Shown: piece after piece, positions 19,510 through 29,532 of the stretch | How the letters are laid out: every line of letters begins with the position of its first letter | Numbering within the stretch: the first letter of the stretch is position 1 | Assembly: GCF_024282095.1 (NCBI RefSeq) | Contig: NZ_JAMWZS010000009.1 | Span: forward strand, 1 to 64,000 | Source: Nitrosomonas sp. | Lineage (GTDB): Bacteria; Pseudomonadota; Gammaproteobacteria; Burkholderiales; Nitrosomonadaceae | Direction of reading: 5' to 3' | DNA length: 64,000 nt | Made by a program: the position numbers and the translations under genes | The notes under the pieces: generated by a model | What the model was told of the DNA's origin: nothing | Database searches by the model: none | Seen by the model: the letters and a program-made list of their open reading frames with translations, nothing else

Positions 19510-20796
19510 CTATGATTCCAAGCCCATTTGCCTTGCCAGCAAAGTAACCGGATGCAGCACTTCAATATTTATTTTTTTCTCATACAAACCATTGGCAATA
19601 TGCATGGAGCAACCAATATTAGAAGTAACCAGGTACTTGGCATCACCTGCCACCAGGGCGGATATCTTATCATCCAGCAACATGCTTGCGATTTCAGGTT
19701 GATCCATAAAATAACTTCCCGCGGCACCACAGCATTGATCATTACCCGCCAACGGCACTGCCTGCGCACCCGGTATCCGCGCAATCAACTGATACGGATA
19801 TATTTGATCATGCAATACATTACGCAAACTGCATGGATCATGCACCAGAATTTTTTGCGGCAATGGCGCTATTTTCACACTTTCCCATCCCTCGGCTTCA
19901 ATCAGAAATTTGCTGATGTCTGTAATCCGGCTATGGCCATCAGCCACTTCAGATTCAAGCAGCTGCACACCACACCCCGATGCAGTACTGATTATTGCAC
20001 TGACATTCAGCGCAGCAAAAGCTGCTTTATTTTGTTTTGCCAATGCAGCAGCCTGCTCTAGCCCGCCACTATGCTGATGTAGCGCACCACAGCAAGTTTG
20101 ATTGGATGGAACATGAACGGTATAACCCAGACGATTTAATACATAAATGCTTGCATTCAATGTTGCGACATCGGTTATCCGCGCCACACAGCCCAGAAAT
20201 AAAGCGACCTCACCTCGTTTTTCTCCTTTCGCAGGATAAACTTTCGCCCAGGTATTGCTAATCATGCGATTTCCATCTGTGGTTGCCGCATAGGGAAATT
20301 CAACTCGAGGCAGTTGTGCAATAAATTTAAATAATCTGTTTTTCTCCAGCAGATTAAATTTTAACAACCATCGTAACAAACCATTTTTCTGCAAAAAAGA
20401 AAGCAATTGCCGCAATTGCACCATGCGTGCAGACTTCGTCAGCAATAGCATTCGCAATAATATTTTTATATTTACATTTTGGCTCGACGTAGAGGATCTT
20501 GATTGATCTGCAATCAGAACACGAGCTTCATCAATTAAATGCCCATAAGCAACATGATTAGGGCACACTGCTTCACAAGCCCGGCACGTTAGGCAACGAT
20601 CCATGTGCTGAATAAATTTTTTATTCAGTGGAATGCGCTCATTAGCAACCCCACTCATCAAAGCAATGCGCCCACGCGGGGAATCAGCTTCTGATTTCAA
20701 CAAGCGATAAGTTGGGCAATGCGGCAAACACAGACCGCAAGAAACACATTGATTTGACTCAGCAATAATAAAATCCTTAGAGACCTCTGAAGACAA
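19510..20796 (-). CDS. glcF: Glycolate oxidase iron-sulfur subunit GlcF-like
   Basis: Two 4Fe-4S motifs lie in the N-terminus (CVSCGLCLPHCPTYRL near residue 17 and CLTCRACEAVCPNHVAYG near residue 68). Two CCG domains follow (QTCCGALHQHSG and QCCGAAGSYF). It accepts electrons from a flavoprotein and passes them to quinone. The usual partners glcD and glcE are not adjacent, so the flavin subunits must be elsewhere. Glycolate oxidation would fit an autotroph using RubisCO, which produces 2-phosphoglycolate. A lactate-oxidising homologue cannot be excluded. Confidence 0.85.
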   Translation of the reverse strand: MSSEVSKDFIIAESNQCVSCGLCLPHCPTYRLLKSEADSPRGRIALMSGVANERIPLNKKFIQHMDRCLTCRACEAVCPNHVAYGHLIDEARVLIADQSRSSTSSQNVNIKILLRMLLLTKSARMVQLRQLLSFLQKNGLLRWLLKFNLLEKNRLFKFIAQLPRVEFPYAATTDGNRMISNTWAKVYPAKGEKRGEVALFLGCVARITDVATLNASIYVLNRLGYTVHVPSNQTCCGALHQHSGGLEQAAALAKQNKAAFAALNVSAIISTASGCGVQLLESEVADGHSRITDISKFLIEAEGWESVKIAPLPQKILVHDPCSLRNVLHDQIYPYQLIARIPGAQAVPLAGNDQCCGAAGSYFMDQPEIASMLLDDKISALVAGDAKYLVTSNIGCSMHIANGLYEKKINIEVLHPVTLLARQMGLES

Positions 20797-20876
20797 TTTA
20801 ATTAATCCTATGATAAAAATTCATGCTCAGATCTCCCCTTGCCAAGGAGAAATCAAAAACTTGATCAGTTTGCCAC

Positions 20877-20906
20877 TTGTCAATAATAAAGAAATTACTG
20901 TAAAAT
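20877..20906 (+). promoter_or_regulatory. Probable sigma-70 promoter of the rpsP operon
   Basis: TTGTCA (20877-20882) and TAAAAT (20901-20906) are separated by 18 bp, about 50 bp upstream of rpsP in the glcF-rpsP divergent gap. The match to consensus is good but not perfect. Confidence 0.45.
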
Positions 20907-20957
20907 TAAAGGTTCTTTGAAGACTTCTCGTGCAATTATAGGCTTATAGGCAAAAAT

Positions 20958-21224
20958 ATGGTTATTATTAGATTGGCAAGGGGCGGCGCTAAGAAACGCC
21001 CGTTTTTTAATATGGTTGTTGCAAATTCTCGTGATGCGCGCGATGGTCGATTTATAGAGCGCGTTGGTTTTTATAACCCAAGAGCTATTGGTGGCGAAGA
21101 AACGCTGCGCGTTCAACTGGATCGCATTACCTATTGGCAATCCAAAGGTGCGCAATTATCAGCAACAGCAAATCGACTGGTTAAGCAGTTTACTGTTAAT
21201 AGCACAGCACCTAAAAATAGCTAA
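20958..21224 (+). CDS. rpsP: 30S ribosomal protein bS16
   Basis: An 88-residue ribosomal protein with the family opening [16 protein letters not shown], then [21 protein letters not shown]. It is the first gene of the conserved rpsP-rimM-trmD-rplS operon. S16 binds 16S rRNA and is needed for 30S assembly. Confidence 0.97.
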   Translation: MVIIRLARGGAKKRPFFNMVVANSRDARDGRFIERVGFYNPRAIGGEETLRVQLDRITYWQSKGAQLSATANRLVKQFTVNSTAPKNS

Positions 21225-21249
21225 AGTTAACACAAACCAACAGTCGACC

Positions 21250-21768
21250 ATGCCAATGGTGATAATGGGGCATGTTATTGGCCCTTTTGGTGTTCATGGT
21301 TGGATTAAAGTTCTCCCTTACACTGAGTATGCTGACGGATTAATGGAATATCCATCATGGTGGCTGAGTAAAGAAAATAGTGAATGGCAAGAAGTGCAAG
21401 TTGTGGCAGGTTACAGTAATGGTAATGCTTTAAACGCACAATTAAAGGAATATACCGACCGCACACAGGCTCTCAAGCTGAAAGGAATGCAAATAGCCAT
21501 TCCACGCGATCAATTACCCGCTCTGCCAGAAGAAGGAGAATGCGGTTACTATTGGTCAGACTTGATTGGCACCGATGTATTCAATCTAAACAATGAGAAC
21601 CTTGGTAAAGTCGCAGGATTGTTTGAAACTGGCGCGAACGATGTTTTACGCGTACAAAGTATAGATAAAGAAAAAAAAGAAATCCTCATTCCTTTTATTG
21701 AACAAGTTATCGTAAAAGTCGATTTGAAGCTTTCTCGGATCATAGTTGACTGGGGTATAGATTATTAA
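21250..21768 (+). CDS. rimM: Ribosome maturation factor RimM
   Basis: Assists late maturation of the 30S head around S19. Family motifs: [16 protein letters not shown] at the N-terminus and the PRC-barrel part with GYYWSDLIG and [13 protein letters not shown] 21250 gives about 172 residues, the normal length; the open frame extends back into rpsP but that part is rpsP read out of frame. 25 bp downstream of rpsP. Confidence 0.94.
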   Translation: MPMVIMGHVIGPFGVHGWIKVLPYTEYADGLMEYPSWWLSKENSEWQEVQVVAGYSNGNALNAQLKEYTDRTQALKLKGMQIAIPRDQLPALPEEGECGYYWSDLIGTDVFNLNNENLGKVAGLFETGANDVLRVQSIDKEKKEILIPFIEQVIVKVDLKLSRIIVDWGIDY

Positions 21769-21779
21769 GGTCATGGACA

Positions 21780-22550
21780 ATGCCTTTTGAATGTGACGTG
21801 ATCACATTATTTCCGGAAATGTTCAACGCCATCACTCAATATGGTGTAACAGGAAAGGCTAGCAGAAACACCGTCTTTCAACTTAATACCTGGAATCCTC
21901 GTGACTTTACTCACGACAATTATCGTACTGTAGACGACAGTCCTTATGGCGGAGGACCAGGTATGGTAATGATGGCTCAACCGTTAGAAGATGCCATCAT
22001 TCAAGCCAGAGCAAGACAAACCGCATTGGGTGTTGAGAAAACCAAAGTTATTTATCTGACACCACAAGGCAAACAATTGAATCATGCGTTGGTCAAGCAA
22101 CTCAGCACCTTGCCGGGGTTTATTTTACTCTGCGGACGTTATGAAGGAATAGATGAGCGACTAATCATGCGCCAAGTAGACATGGAAATATCTATTGGGG
22201 ATTATGTAGTCTCAGGTGGTGAATTAGCTGCAATGGTATTAATTGATTGTGTTGTTAGACAAATTCCGGGTACATTAGGTGACCCGGAATCAGCAAATCA
22301 GGACTCGTTTGTGGATGGTTTATTAGACTACCCACACTATACTCGACCTGAGTCGTATCAAGGCGATCATGTACCTGAAATACTGATGTCAGGCAATCAT
22401 GCACATATAAACCGCTGGCGCTTACAGCAAACCATCGGTAGGACATGGCTCAAGCGACCTGATTTATTTGAGTTAAAATTTGCACACGGCATGACGATAG
22501 AAGAAGAGAAACTGTTGGAAGAGTTTAAACAATCCTGTAAATCCAGGTAG
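21780..22550 (+). CDS. trmD: tRNA (guanine-N1)-methyltransferase
   Basis: A SPOUT methyltransferase that makes m1G37 and prevents +1 frameshifting. The trefoil-knot SAM site is seen in [13 protein letters not shown] and [19 protein letters not shown], with [13 protein letters not shown] near the N-terminus. 256 residues, normal. It begins 11 bp after rimM in the standard operon order. Confidence 0.96.
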   Translation: MPFECDVITLFPEMFNAITQYGVTGKASRNTVFQLNTWNPRDFTHDNYRTVDDSPYGGGPGMVMMAQPLEDAIIQARARQTALGVEKTKVIYLTPQGKQLNHALVKQLSTLPGFILLCGRYEGIDERLIMRQVDMEISIGDYVVSGGELAAMVLIDCVVRQIPGTLGDPESANQDSFVDGLLDYPHYTRPESYQGDHVPEILMSGNHAHINRWRLQQTIGRTWLKRPDLFELKFAHGMTIEEEKLLEEFKQSCKSR

Positions 22551-22583
22551 AATCAGCAAAATAGGGAAGAAAAGGAAGGAAAT

Positions 22584-23009
22584 ATGAACTTAATTGAGCA
22601 ATTAGAAGCTGAAGAGATAAAACGTCTGAACAAAGACATACCCAATTTCTCCTCCGGGGATACAGTGATTGTTAATGTCAACGTTGTTGAGGGAGACCGC
22701 AAGCGTGTACAAGCTTATGAAGGTGTCGTCATCGCCAAGCGCAACCGTGGCCTGAATTCAGCCTTCACAGTACGTAAAATTTCAAGTGGAGAAGGCGTAG
22801 AACGTACCTTTCAAACATATTCGCCATTGATAGCGAATATTGAAATTAAACGCCGAGGTGCAGTGCGTCGTGCAAAACTTTATTATCTTAGAAATCTTGC
22901 AGGAAAATCCGCTCGTATTCGTGAAAAATTACCGACTCGTGAAAGTAAAAATTTAGCGTCAGCCAAACAGCAAACTTCGACACAAGAAGCTTCTGAAGCT
23001 GCTACCTAG
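22584..23009 (+). CDS. rplS: 50S ribosomal protein bL19
   Basis: Located at the 30S-50S interface. The core ([38 protein letters not shown]) is typical. The C-terminus has an extra polar tail of about 20 residues rich in Ser, Thr, Gln and Ala, beyond the usual 115-120-residue protein; such tails are variable and probably unstructured. A ribosome-binding site (AAGGAAGG) precedes the ATG. Last gene of the operon, ahead of a strong hairpin. Confidence 0.95.
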   Translation: MNLIEQLEAEEIKRLNKDIPNFSSGDTVIVNVNVVEGDRKRVQAYEGVVIAKRNRGLNSAFTVRKISSGEGVERTFQTYSPLIANIEIKRRGAVRRAKLYYLRNLAGKSARIREKLPTRESKNLASAKQQTSTQEASEAAT

Positions 23010-23034
23010 CAGAAAAATAAGTCATCCGAAAAAC

Positions 23035-23078
23035 AAAAAACCGTACGCCGTATTGTTAAATCAGTCGTACGGTTTTTT
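23035..23078. terminator. Bidirectional Rho-independent terminator
   Basis: A perfect 13-bp inverted repeat (AAAAAACCGTACG and its complement) encloses 18 nt. The A-run before and the T-run after the GC stem let it work on both strands, ending the rpsP operon from the left and the arsC-like gene from the right. Confidence 0.88.
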
Positions 23079-23143
23079 ATGCAACACAATGATTTTAATA
23101 ATCAAACAGAATGAGAAATCAAGTAACAGAACAACCTTGTTAT

Positions 23144-23488
23144 TTATTTGAGTAGATCCAAGACATTCTCCGGCGGTCTACACAATTTAGCTTTGTCACC
23201 ACGCACTACGATTGGACGCTGCATCAAATCAGGATTCTCCACCATTGCTTTGATGATTTCATCATCCGATGCAGTACTTAAATTACGCGCCGATGGCTCA
23301 TCCTTGCGCAACACATCATGCACCGACATATTGAGCTTCTGAATCAATTCTTGCAATTTATCAGTCGTTAAAGGTGCTTCATAATAATTAACTGATTCAA
23401 ATTCCTCACCACTATCTTTTAACAACGATAGTGTTGCTCTACATTTACTGCATGTAGGCTTCTGATAGATAATTATTTTATCACTCAT
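23144..23488 (-). CDS. ArsC/Spx-family thioredoxin-fold protein
   Basis: Of 114 residues, with the ArsC-type opening IIYQKPTCSKCRATLSLL and the RPIVVRG segment that holds an arginine of the arsenate site in ArsC. It resembles the glutaredoxin-dependent arsenate reductases and their YfgD/YffB-like relatives. There are no ars genes nearby, so a general thiol role is as likely as arsenate reduction. Convergent with rplS across the terminator. Confidence 0.75.
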   Translation of the reverse strand: MSDKIIIYQKPTCSKCRATLSLLKDSGEEFESVNYYEAPLTTDKLQELIQKLNMSVHDVLRKDEPSARNLSTASDDEIIKAMVENPDLMQRPIVVRGDKAKLCRPPENVLDLLK

Positions 23489-23588
23489 AACACAACACTC
23501 TCTGATTTATACCGGTTCAAATCAATTCTTTGATTCAAAGTAAGTACATTTTAATTATTGGCACTTACAACAAGGCAAAAATATATGC

Positions 23589-24104
23589 TTATTTCACGCC
23601 ACATTCAGATGAAATGGCTTTATAAGCAGATGATGATCCATTCAGTCCGAAAGTATCCACTGTTTCCGTCCCACGCGCTGATGCGCCCTTGACTACCAGA
23701 GAACTTCCACGTTTTATTGCATCCGTTATTTTATTGTCGGTCGACTCATCCGGAGCCCAAGCCGAATCATCCTGAGTAAAAAGACGAAAATTCTGATTAT
23801 TGACTGTCACTGTCGCTTCACTACCAGGCTTGTACGAATAACCGGCAATATAGCTAAAGACATTTTTACTTTTCTCCGCTGGCCGGTGCGTTACCAAAAC
23901 AAATACATCGCCTCGTTTTGTGTAATTACCCGAAGTTTTTTTGGGCTGACTCACCATATAGCAAACTTTATTATTGTTCTCCACAAACATATAGGCCGCC
24001 CAGTCACCATGTTCGCCAATCAATTTTGGCTCGGTAGCCTGAGCTGAGTTACACAACATAAGAATAGCGCTAGAAATTATTAATTGTTTAAATTTGAGCT
24101 TCAT
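23589..24104 (-). CDS. Exported invasion-associated locus B (IalB)-like protein
   Basis: 171 residues with a Sec signal peptide (residues 1-23, ending near AQAT). The mature part has the pattern GDWAAYMFVENNNKVCYMVSQPK and a C-terminal cysteine (SSECGVK), as in IalB-family periplasmic proteins. The two cysteines probably form a disulphide. The molecular function is unknown; the invasion label comes from Bartonella and should not be read literally here. Confidence 0.7.
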   Translation of the reverse strand: MKLKFKQLIISSAILMLCNSAQATEPKLIGEHGDWAAYMFVENNNKVCYMVSQPKKTSGNYTKRGDVFVLVTHRPAEKSKNVFSYIAGYSYKPGSEATVTVNNQNFRLFTQDDSAWAPDESTDNKITDAIKRGSSLVVKGASARGTETVDTFGLNGSSSAYKAISSECGVK

Positions 24105-24173
24105 TTCGGAAACCTTCAGAATTAGGGGTACGGCATTATTACTCTACAGTGCTCTTACGACCTACAGTCACAA

Positions 24174-24428
24174 TTAACAGCCCTCCATTTTGTAAATATA
24201 AAAACCGCTCTTGTTAATCTCATCGATGACATTTTCCGGAGCGCCTTGACTATGACAGAAACTACATTCCTTACTCGTCACGATTGCGTCACTTTCACCA
24301 ATAGAAGTCAGCCATTGTTTTGCATATTCAACAGCTTTCTGATCATCTTTCACCGCGGTAAAAACATCAAAGTGCATCGTATGCCCATCTTTAGCTTTAA
24401 CATAAGTATCATAAACATGAATTTGCAT
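24174..24428 (-). CDS. DUF2024 family protein
   Basis: 84 residues with the DUF2024 pattern: IHVYDTYVKAKDGHTMHFDV at the start, then EYAKQWLTSIGE and a CSFCHS motif that could bind metal. The function is not known. Expected to be cytoplasmic, since there is no signal peptide. It stands alone between the IalB-like gene and the methyltransferases. Confidence 0.78.
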   Translation of the reverse strand: MQIHVYDTYVKAKDGHTMHFDVFTAVKDDQKAVEYAKQWLTSIGESDAIVTSKECSFCHSQGAPENVIDEINKSGFYIYKMEGC

Positions 24429-24594
24429 AATATTTCCTTAGAAAATCAATCATAACCAATAACACGCTCGTCACAGCAAGTTATTTTACAAATCAGATGT
24501 AACTATACCAATTAATCAATTGTACCGCCATGAGAATCACATAGCCCATCATGCTTCCGGCAACTGAATATGCTTTGTCTAGCGCGACTTAGCG

Positions 24595-25242
24595 CTATTT
24601 TTTTCTAGCGACAATCACGCCATCACGAACTGGGTTAATAAATGCATCGAATTCTGAATCATTAAAAATCAGTCGATTATGTTCCACAATTGCTTCCGTT
24701 GAACCTAATACCGCATCAATATAGTTCTCCATAGCAACACGGCCATGCCACAAGGCATTATCAGCAATATAAAGCCCCCCTGAACGAATGCGATTTCTGG
24801 CCATTTGCCAAATCTCCGGATAAGCATCTTTATCTACATCGTTATAACAAATATCAAACAAGCCATCCGTTTGCGCAAAAACATCCTGTGCCAGGCCTAC
24901 ACGAAATTCTGTGCGCTGCCATAAATCAACCGCAGCAAGATATTTCTCCGCACGTTCGCGATTTGCTGCATCAGCATCACTGCACATGACACATCCATCA
25001 GCACCGACCGCCTTAGCGAACCAGTACGCCGAATAACCAAAACCACTGCCAAATTCAAATACCCGCTTTGCGTTAATCATTTTGGCCTGAGTTTCAAGAA
25101 AAATACCGACCAAGCGATTAACAATCGGAAAATCTCTCAGTCGTGCAAATTCTTCCATCTCGATGAGAACAGGATGATCAGTATGCGTTAACAAGCTGCG
25201 CATATAGTCTTCAATGACCGGAGATTGAATACCATCACTCAT
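24595..25242 (-). CDS. O-methyltransferase (COMT/CCoAOMT type)
   Basis: A class I SAM-dependent methyltransferase of 215 residues. The glycine-rich SAM motif VFEFGSGFGYSAYWFAKAVG and the DICYNDVDKDAYPEIW segment match the caffeoyl-CoA O-methyltransferase family. DNALWHGRV is the usual conserved stretch. The substrate is unknown; in bacteria such enzymes methylate diverse small molecules. First of a group of minus-strand methyltransferase and glycan genes. Confidence 0.82.
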   Translation of the reverse strand: MSDGIQSPVIEDYMRSLLTHTDHPVLIEMEEFARLRDFPIVNRLVGIFLETQAKMINAKRVFEFGSGFGYSAYWFAKAVGADGCVMCSDADAANRERAEKYLAAVDLWQRTEFRVGLAQDVFAQTDGLFDICYNDVDKDAYPEIWQMARNRIRSGGLYIADNALWHGRVAMENYIDAVLGSTEAIVEHNRLIFNDSEFDAFINPVRDGVIVARKK

Positions 25243-25284
25243 ACCTTCTCTCTATCAATAAATAGCAAATCAAAGCGGAATTAT

Positions 25285-26292
25285 TCACTTTGTAGCCATC
25301 AATACACATTCTTCACCTGAGTTTTTATCTGCCCGAAAAACCCAACTGGCCGCAATTTGGAACCAGAATCCTCGCAAAATATCGCGAATCGTCACTAACC
25401 TATGCCCATCTTTAGTTGTTACTTTCTTCGATGATAAGCTGTTTTGACCAATGCCATCCGCACCGACAGGCGTCGTCCAACAATGTTGATGGCTAAAGCC
25501 CGCTTGTTGTGAAATTTGCATCAATGTTGCGCAGGTAAATAAATGCAGATGCCTCGGCGGCTCAAGGCCACGCCAGACTGCACCAAATTTACGGTGACCA
25601 TAGCTTGCAGTGTTGGGAGTCAGCAATACCAATAAGCCATTCTTTTTCAGAATACGATTGCAAACGGTTAATAAGGCAACGGGGGCATGCACATGCTCAA
25701 TCACATGACTCATAACCACCACATCATATTCTGCGGTTATTTCCATCGTCTCAAGCGGCCCCGTATGCACGTCAATGCCTCTGGTTTTGCGCACATATTC
25801 GGAAGCAATCGGATCAATCTCCTGCCCCGTAACTTCCCAGCCCAATGCCTGCAGCCGCGTTAATCGTTTGCCATTACCGCAACCCACTTCCAGCAATCGG
25901 CCTGGCGGCATCTTATCCAGATACATACATTTGTAACGCCGGCGCTCAGCACGCAAACCCAGCATCATAATACTCAGTGTATGCAGGATGGCGCGGACCA
26001 CACGTGCCGATCGCGTTTGTTGCGCATCACTTGCTTGACCGTGTGTATAGTAACGCTGATAAGCTTTACCAATTTCACTGGGCGTTGGTCTTGGATCCAA
26101 CCAGACAAGACCACACTTAGGGTCAGAGCACTTCTTTAAAGTCCATTCACCGGGTGAACCAAAAAGATAGTCCACCAAATTGCGATAAAGTAACTCGCCC
26201 TGTCTGCCACATAAATAGCAAACCGGCTTAGTTTCCGTACCAATTTGATCAGATTGCACCGTATCCTTGTTCACATCCGATAAATCTTGCAT
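25285..26292 (-). CDS. SAM-dependent methyltransferase with N-terminal zinc-ribbon-like motif
   Basis: 335 residues. An N-terminal CYLCG...KCSDPKC pattern (residues 26-65) looks like a small zinc knuckle. The methyltransferase core has LLEVGCGNGKRLTRL, VVMSHVIEHVHAP and LVLLTPNTASYG. Proteins of this architecture are common in O-antigen and capsule clusters. The neighbours (O-antigen ligase, GT2, FkbM methyltransferase) support a role in surface glycan modification; the acceptor is unknown. Confidence 0.78.
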   Translation of the reverse strand: MQDLSDVNKDTVQSDQIGTETKPVCYLCGRQGELLYRNLVDYLFGSPGEWTLKKCSDPKCGLVWLDPRPTPSEIGKAYQRYYTHGQASDAQQTRSARVVRAILHTLSIMMLGLRAERRRYKCMYLDKMPPGRLLEVGCGNGKRLTRLQALGWEVTGQEIDPIASEYVRKTRGIDVHTGPLETMEITAEYDVVVMSHVIEHVHAPVALLTVCNRILKKNGLLVLLTPNTASYGHRKFGAVWRGLEPPRHLHLFTCATLMQISQQAGFSHQHCWTTPVGADGIGQNSLSSKKVTTKDGHRLVTIRDILRGFWFQIAASWVFRADKNSGEECVLMATK

Positions 26293-26343
26293 GACTACTC
26301 CACGCTTTATTAATCCGCAATCAGTTTAAAACACCACAAATAA

Positions 26344-27516
26344 TTAACACAACCTTCTTTGCCAACTGACAGCAACTGCAGTGATCATCAGTAATAAAAT
26401 CTGAGCCTTGCTAAAAATAATAAACGCATCCGTCAGTCCTGCCACAAAAATATAACTCAATAAACCAGCCCCCAGTATGCTTAACTGATTTTCCTTGAAT
26501 ATTTGATACCAACCCCGGAATAGCAGTAGCAAAGCCATTAGACCCAGGATGCCGATATGCATCGCAATTTCAATCCAATCATTATGATAGTGGGAGGTTT
26601 CCTGAAACTGCGGCAGGTTTTGGTAAATACCATTCTTGTAGGTCAGAATCGTGCGCTCAAAATAACGCTCAGGCACCCCGGTTCCATGACCCAATAATGG
26701 GCGCTCAATAATGCCATGTACGCCCACATCCCACATAGCCAGCCGATATCCCAAACTGGAGCTGTAGTTACCTTGTTGTAACAACTCGATATCATTTTTT
26801 ACCTGAGACCATCTATCCTGAAAAACCGGACTGTTAGCAGCAAAAATCGCAGCGATCAAAAACACAGCTGCAGCAATGCCCATGAATTTCTTAATATCCA
26901 CTTGATAGCGCAAGAAAAATAAACACAGCATAGCAACCAGCGTTGCAACCAGAAGCACTCTACCGCCTTGATGAAATTGCATCCACAATAATGCAAGCGC
27001 AACAATCCACAATATTATTTTCAGCGCCATTGATTGCTTCAAACTCGCCAGATAAGTGACCACTACGACACCTATCCCAAGCATCGCTGAGAAACTCAGG
27101 TAAGACATTCCCAGGGCTGGTACACCCTGCTCCCCCTTAACCAGCCAGTAATAAAGGCCCAGCGCTAAAACACCCAGATAGCCCAGCACAAGCGCGCCTA
27201 TCACCCACGGCAGACGCGCTTTATTCAGAAGCGCGTAGAAAGGAATAAAAATCAGCAGAATAAAGTACTTCAACCACTTCATCCTGCCATCATCGGGTAA
27301 CTCACCCCATAACAACCCTAGCAGCAGCAACGCACATAGCAGAAGAATGGCTTGTACAAATGGTTCTTTGATGACCTGATCAAATCGGTATAAGCCGCCA
27401 TCCATCAACCAGGCTATGCCTAACAATGGAAAAGAAATAAAATTCAAACCGCCACGCCAGAATCCCACGCAGATAAAAATCAGCGACAATCTGATAAACA
27501 ACTCGCGCCATGTCAT
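26344..27516 (-). CDS. O-antigen ligase-like polytopic protein
   Basis: 390 residues with about ten hydrophobic segments and a large periplasmic loop near residues 235-325 containing RLAMWDVGVHGIIERPLLGHGTG and SHYHNDWIEIAMHIG. This arrangement (Wzy_C/WaaL family) is that of enzymes that transfer polymer to lipid A-core or polymerise repeat units in the inner membrane. WaaL and Wzy cannot be told apart from sequence alone. Confidence 0.8.
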   Translation of the reverse strand: MTWRELFIRLSLIFICVGFWRGGLNFISFPLLGIAWLMDGGLYRFDQVIKEPFVQAILLLCALLLLGLLWGELPDDGRMKWLKYFILLIFIPFYALLNKARLPWVIGALVLGYLGVLALGLYYWLVKGEQGVPALGMSYLSFSAMLGIGVVVVTYLASLKQSMALKIILWIVALALLWMQFHQGGRVLLVATLVAMLCLFFLRYQVDIKKFMGIAAAVFLIAAIFAANSPVFQDRWSQVKNDIELLQQGNYSSSLGYRLAMWDVGVHGIIERPLLGHGTGVPERYFERTILTYKNGIYQNLPQFQETSHYHNDWIEIAMHIGILGLMALLLLFRGWYQIFKENQLSILGAGLLSYIFVAGLTDAFIIFSKAQILLLMITAVAVSWQRRLC

Positions 27517-27582
27517 ATTAGTTTGTATGAAATCAATCGGTTGATATTTTTACTTCGCTGCTAACACTGCTAAATTGGACAC

Positions 27583-28698
27583 TTATTCCGGATGTCGTTT
27601 GGAAATATCTTGCCTGGATACAGACTCGATTGATCCATCTTTCTGAGAATCTGAGCGTCGTGCTGCTAATTCAAACTGTCTTTTTTCCATTTTCATATCA
27701 TCCAGTTTACGCATATGGACAAACAGTGCTAATAACATGCGTAGCACGATTGAAACGCCCGGCAGAATCCACACCGCAGCAATGCGTTTATCCTCGCGTG
27801 ACCAACCGCGCAGCATCAATTTCATGATTATTCTGAAACTTGCCGCGCTGTTGCGCATCTGCAGGCAAGATAACTGAGGTAATGGCACGGGCGTCAGCCA
27901 ATGAATACCGCCGCCTTGCCGCAACACATGTTCGATCGAATCAGCGAGCTGAGCCGGCAAATCGGTCAGCGTATAGTGCCCTGACACCAGCAGGATATTT
28001 TGGCGCGCTTCCGGATAACGCGATAGGTACAAGTCACGATTACGCTGCGCCAATAACCGGTAGGTTTGTCCGCGCCCGAATGATGCGCCGCCCGCATGAC
28101 GGATATGAGCGTCCGGATGCACACCCATGTGCCACCCTTGTTGATCCAGCCGGCGTCCCAAATCCGTGTCCTCAAAATAGCCCCGACCAAATTGTGCGTC
28201 AAATCCACCCAGCGCAACAAATAGATTGCGTCGGATTAAAAAAGCGTAGCCTTGAAAGCGATAGGTAGCAATATATCCACCAGGCCGCCGCACGTAACGT
28301 TCAAGACGATGCTTGGCAAAATTGTCAACGGCAGGACTGATCACTGCTAATTGCGGATCAGCCGCAAAAGCCTCGCACAATATTGGCAAGAAATTTTCAT
28401 GAATCTCTGTGTCTGAATTGAGTACCAATACCAGGTCAGCATCAGAGCGCGCAATCGCTTCATTGACCGATTTGCCGTACCCTTGATTTTCAGGCGCGTG
28501 ATGAATATGCAACTGCCGGTAAGACAAGCCATCGAGCATTGCGCCGGTTTCAGCGCCTGATGCGTCATCCTGAACGTAAATAGTCCTGATCGACTGACCA
28601 AGATAGGTTACAACTGAATCAATGCAACGCTTGGTCAACGCCGACGCATTATAAACCGGGATAATGACATCAACAGACGGTGCAACGGACTCATTCAT
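27583..28698 (-). CDS. Family 2 glycosyltransferase
   Basis: The GT-A fold is shown by VDVIIPVYNASALTKRCIDS at the N-terminus, YVQDDASG and the metal-binding LNSDTEIHENF. A later YFEDTDLGRRLDQQGW matches the ED motif of rhamnosyltransferase-like GT2 enzymes. One hydrophobic helix (about residues 315-335) and a charged tail follow. Start at 28698, separated from the FkbM gene by 6 bp, so they are co-transcribed. Donor and acceptor are not predictable. Confidence 0.83.
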   Translation of the reverse strand: MNESVAPSVDVIIPVYNASALTKRCIDSVVTYLGQSIRTIYVQDDASGAETGAMLDGLSYRQLHIHHAPENQGYGKSVNEAIARSDADLVLVLNSDTEIHENFLPILCEAFAADPQLAVISPAVDNFAKHRLERYVRRPGGYIATYRFQGYAFLIRRNLFVALGGFDAQFGRGYFEDTDLGRRLDQQGWHMGVHPDAHIRHAGGASFGRGQTYRLLAQRNRDLYLSRYPEARQNILLVSGHYTLTDLPAQLADSIEHVLRQGGGIHWLTPVPLPQLSCLQMRNSAASFRIIMKLMLRGWSREDKRIAAVWILPGVSIVLRMLLALFVHMRKLDDMKMEKRQFELAARRSDSQKDGSIESVSRQDISKRHPE

Positions 28699-28704
28699 AC
28701 GAAT

Positions 28705-29478
28705 TTAGGCCCTTTCAAATATCAGGTACGCCTCTCCCCAGTTTCTGGTCGATCTTTGTTTAACCTTAAGACCTGCCTGTTCCATTAAAGCAATCGCTGT
28801 ATTCTGTTCCTCGTCAGTGCCCAGCTCAATGATAACCGACCGCAATGCGGGATGTGCAAATACCGATTTGGCACCGTTCAGAATAGAGATTTCTATGCCA
28901 TCGACATCGATTTTCATATAATTCGGATAAGGAAATCCCCACTTGCCGCACAAATCATCCAGTGTAACGCCAAACATCCCCTGGACATGCGTCGCTGATA
29001 TTTTCATATTCTCAATGTCTTCATGCCCGAATTGCGACCGGTTCCCGCCAGGGATAAATTTGGGGATATACAATTTGGAAAATTCACTTTGGCCCGACAC
29101 TGCAACGCAGTACGATAAAATATTTTCTCCCAGGTTATTAAAAATAATATTTTTGTTGAGCGCATAGTAGTTGTTGCTTTGCGGCTCAAACGCATACACC
29201 TGGATTTTGTCGCCATATTTTTTGGCTGGATATAAGGAATATTGGCCGATATTGGCACCAATATCAAAATAACATGAGCCCGGTTCAAAACTGTCCAGCC
29301 AATCCAGCGTATCCGGCTCTTTAATCGAATAGGTTCTTGCCCGTTGAAGGGTGCGCAAGTGATCGACTGAAATTAAAATTCGCTGATCTCTAACCTGTAT
29401 ATCCGCATACCCGCCTTTCAGCTTATACGCTGCCACAACCAACTCATTGAATATGTCTTTCGCTGACATCATGATCAC
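28705..29478 (-). CDS. FkbM family methyltransferase
   Basis: 257 residues. Family motifs: CYFDIGANIGQYSLYPAKK, VYAFEPQSNNYYALNKNI, FPYPNYMKIDVDGIEISILNGAK and RSVIIELG. FkbM-type enzymes methylate hydroxyls of sugars or polyketides. Internal ATGs at codons 3 and 4 make the exact start uncertain. The position among glycan genes suggests O-methylation of a surface sugar. Confidence 0.83.
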   Translation of the reverse strand: MIMMSAKDIFNELVVAAYKLKGGYADIQVRDQRILISVDHLRTLQRARTYSIKEPDTLDWLDSFEPGSCYFDIGANIGQYSLYPAKKYGDKIQVYAFEPQSNNYYALNKNIIFNNLGENILSYCVAVSGQSEFSKLYIPKFIPGGNRSQFGHEDIENMKISATHVQGMFGVTLDDLCGKWGFPYPNYMKIDVDGIEISILNGAKSVFAHPALRSVIIELGTDEEQNTAIALMEQAGLKVKQRSTRNWGEAYLIFERA

Positions 29479-29532
29479 TTTAAAAGTTATATGGATTAAG
29501 CCTTGGTTTTATAAGGCAAGCATGGAAGTCGC

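Noticed and set aside
19528..20061. 177-codon open frame on the plus strand
   Set aside because: Antisense to glcF, with no ribosome-binding site or known domain.
20827..20852. Short inverted repeat TCTCC...GGAGA before rpsP
   Set aside because: Only 5-6 bp arms without a T-run; too weak to call a terminator.
27840..28268. 142-codon plus-strand open frame
   Set aside because: Antisense to the GT2 gene; no domain or start signal.
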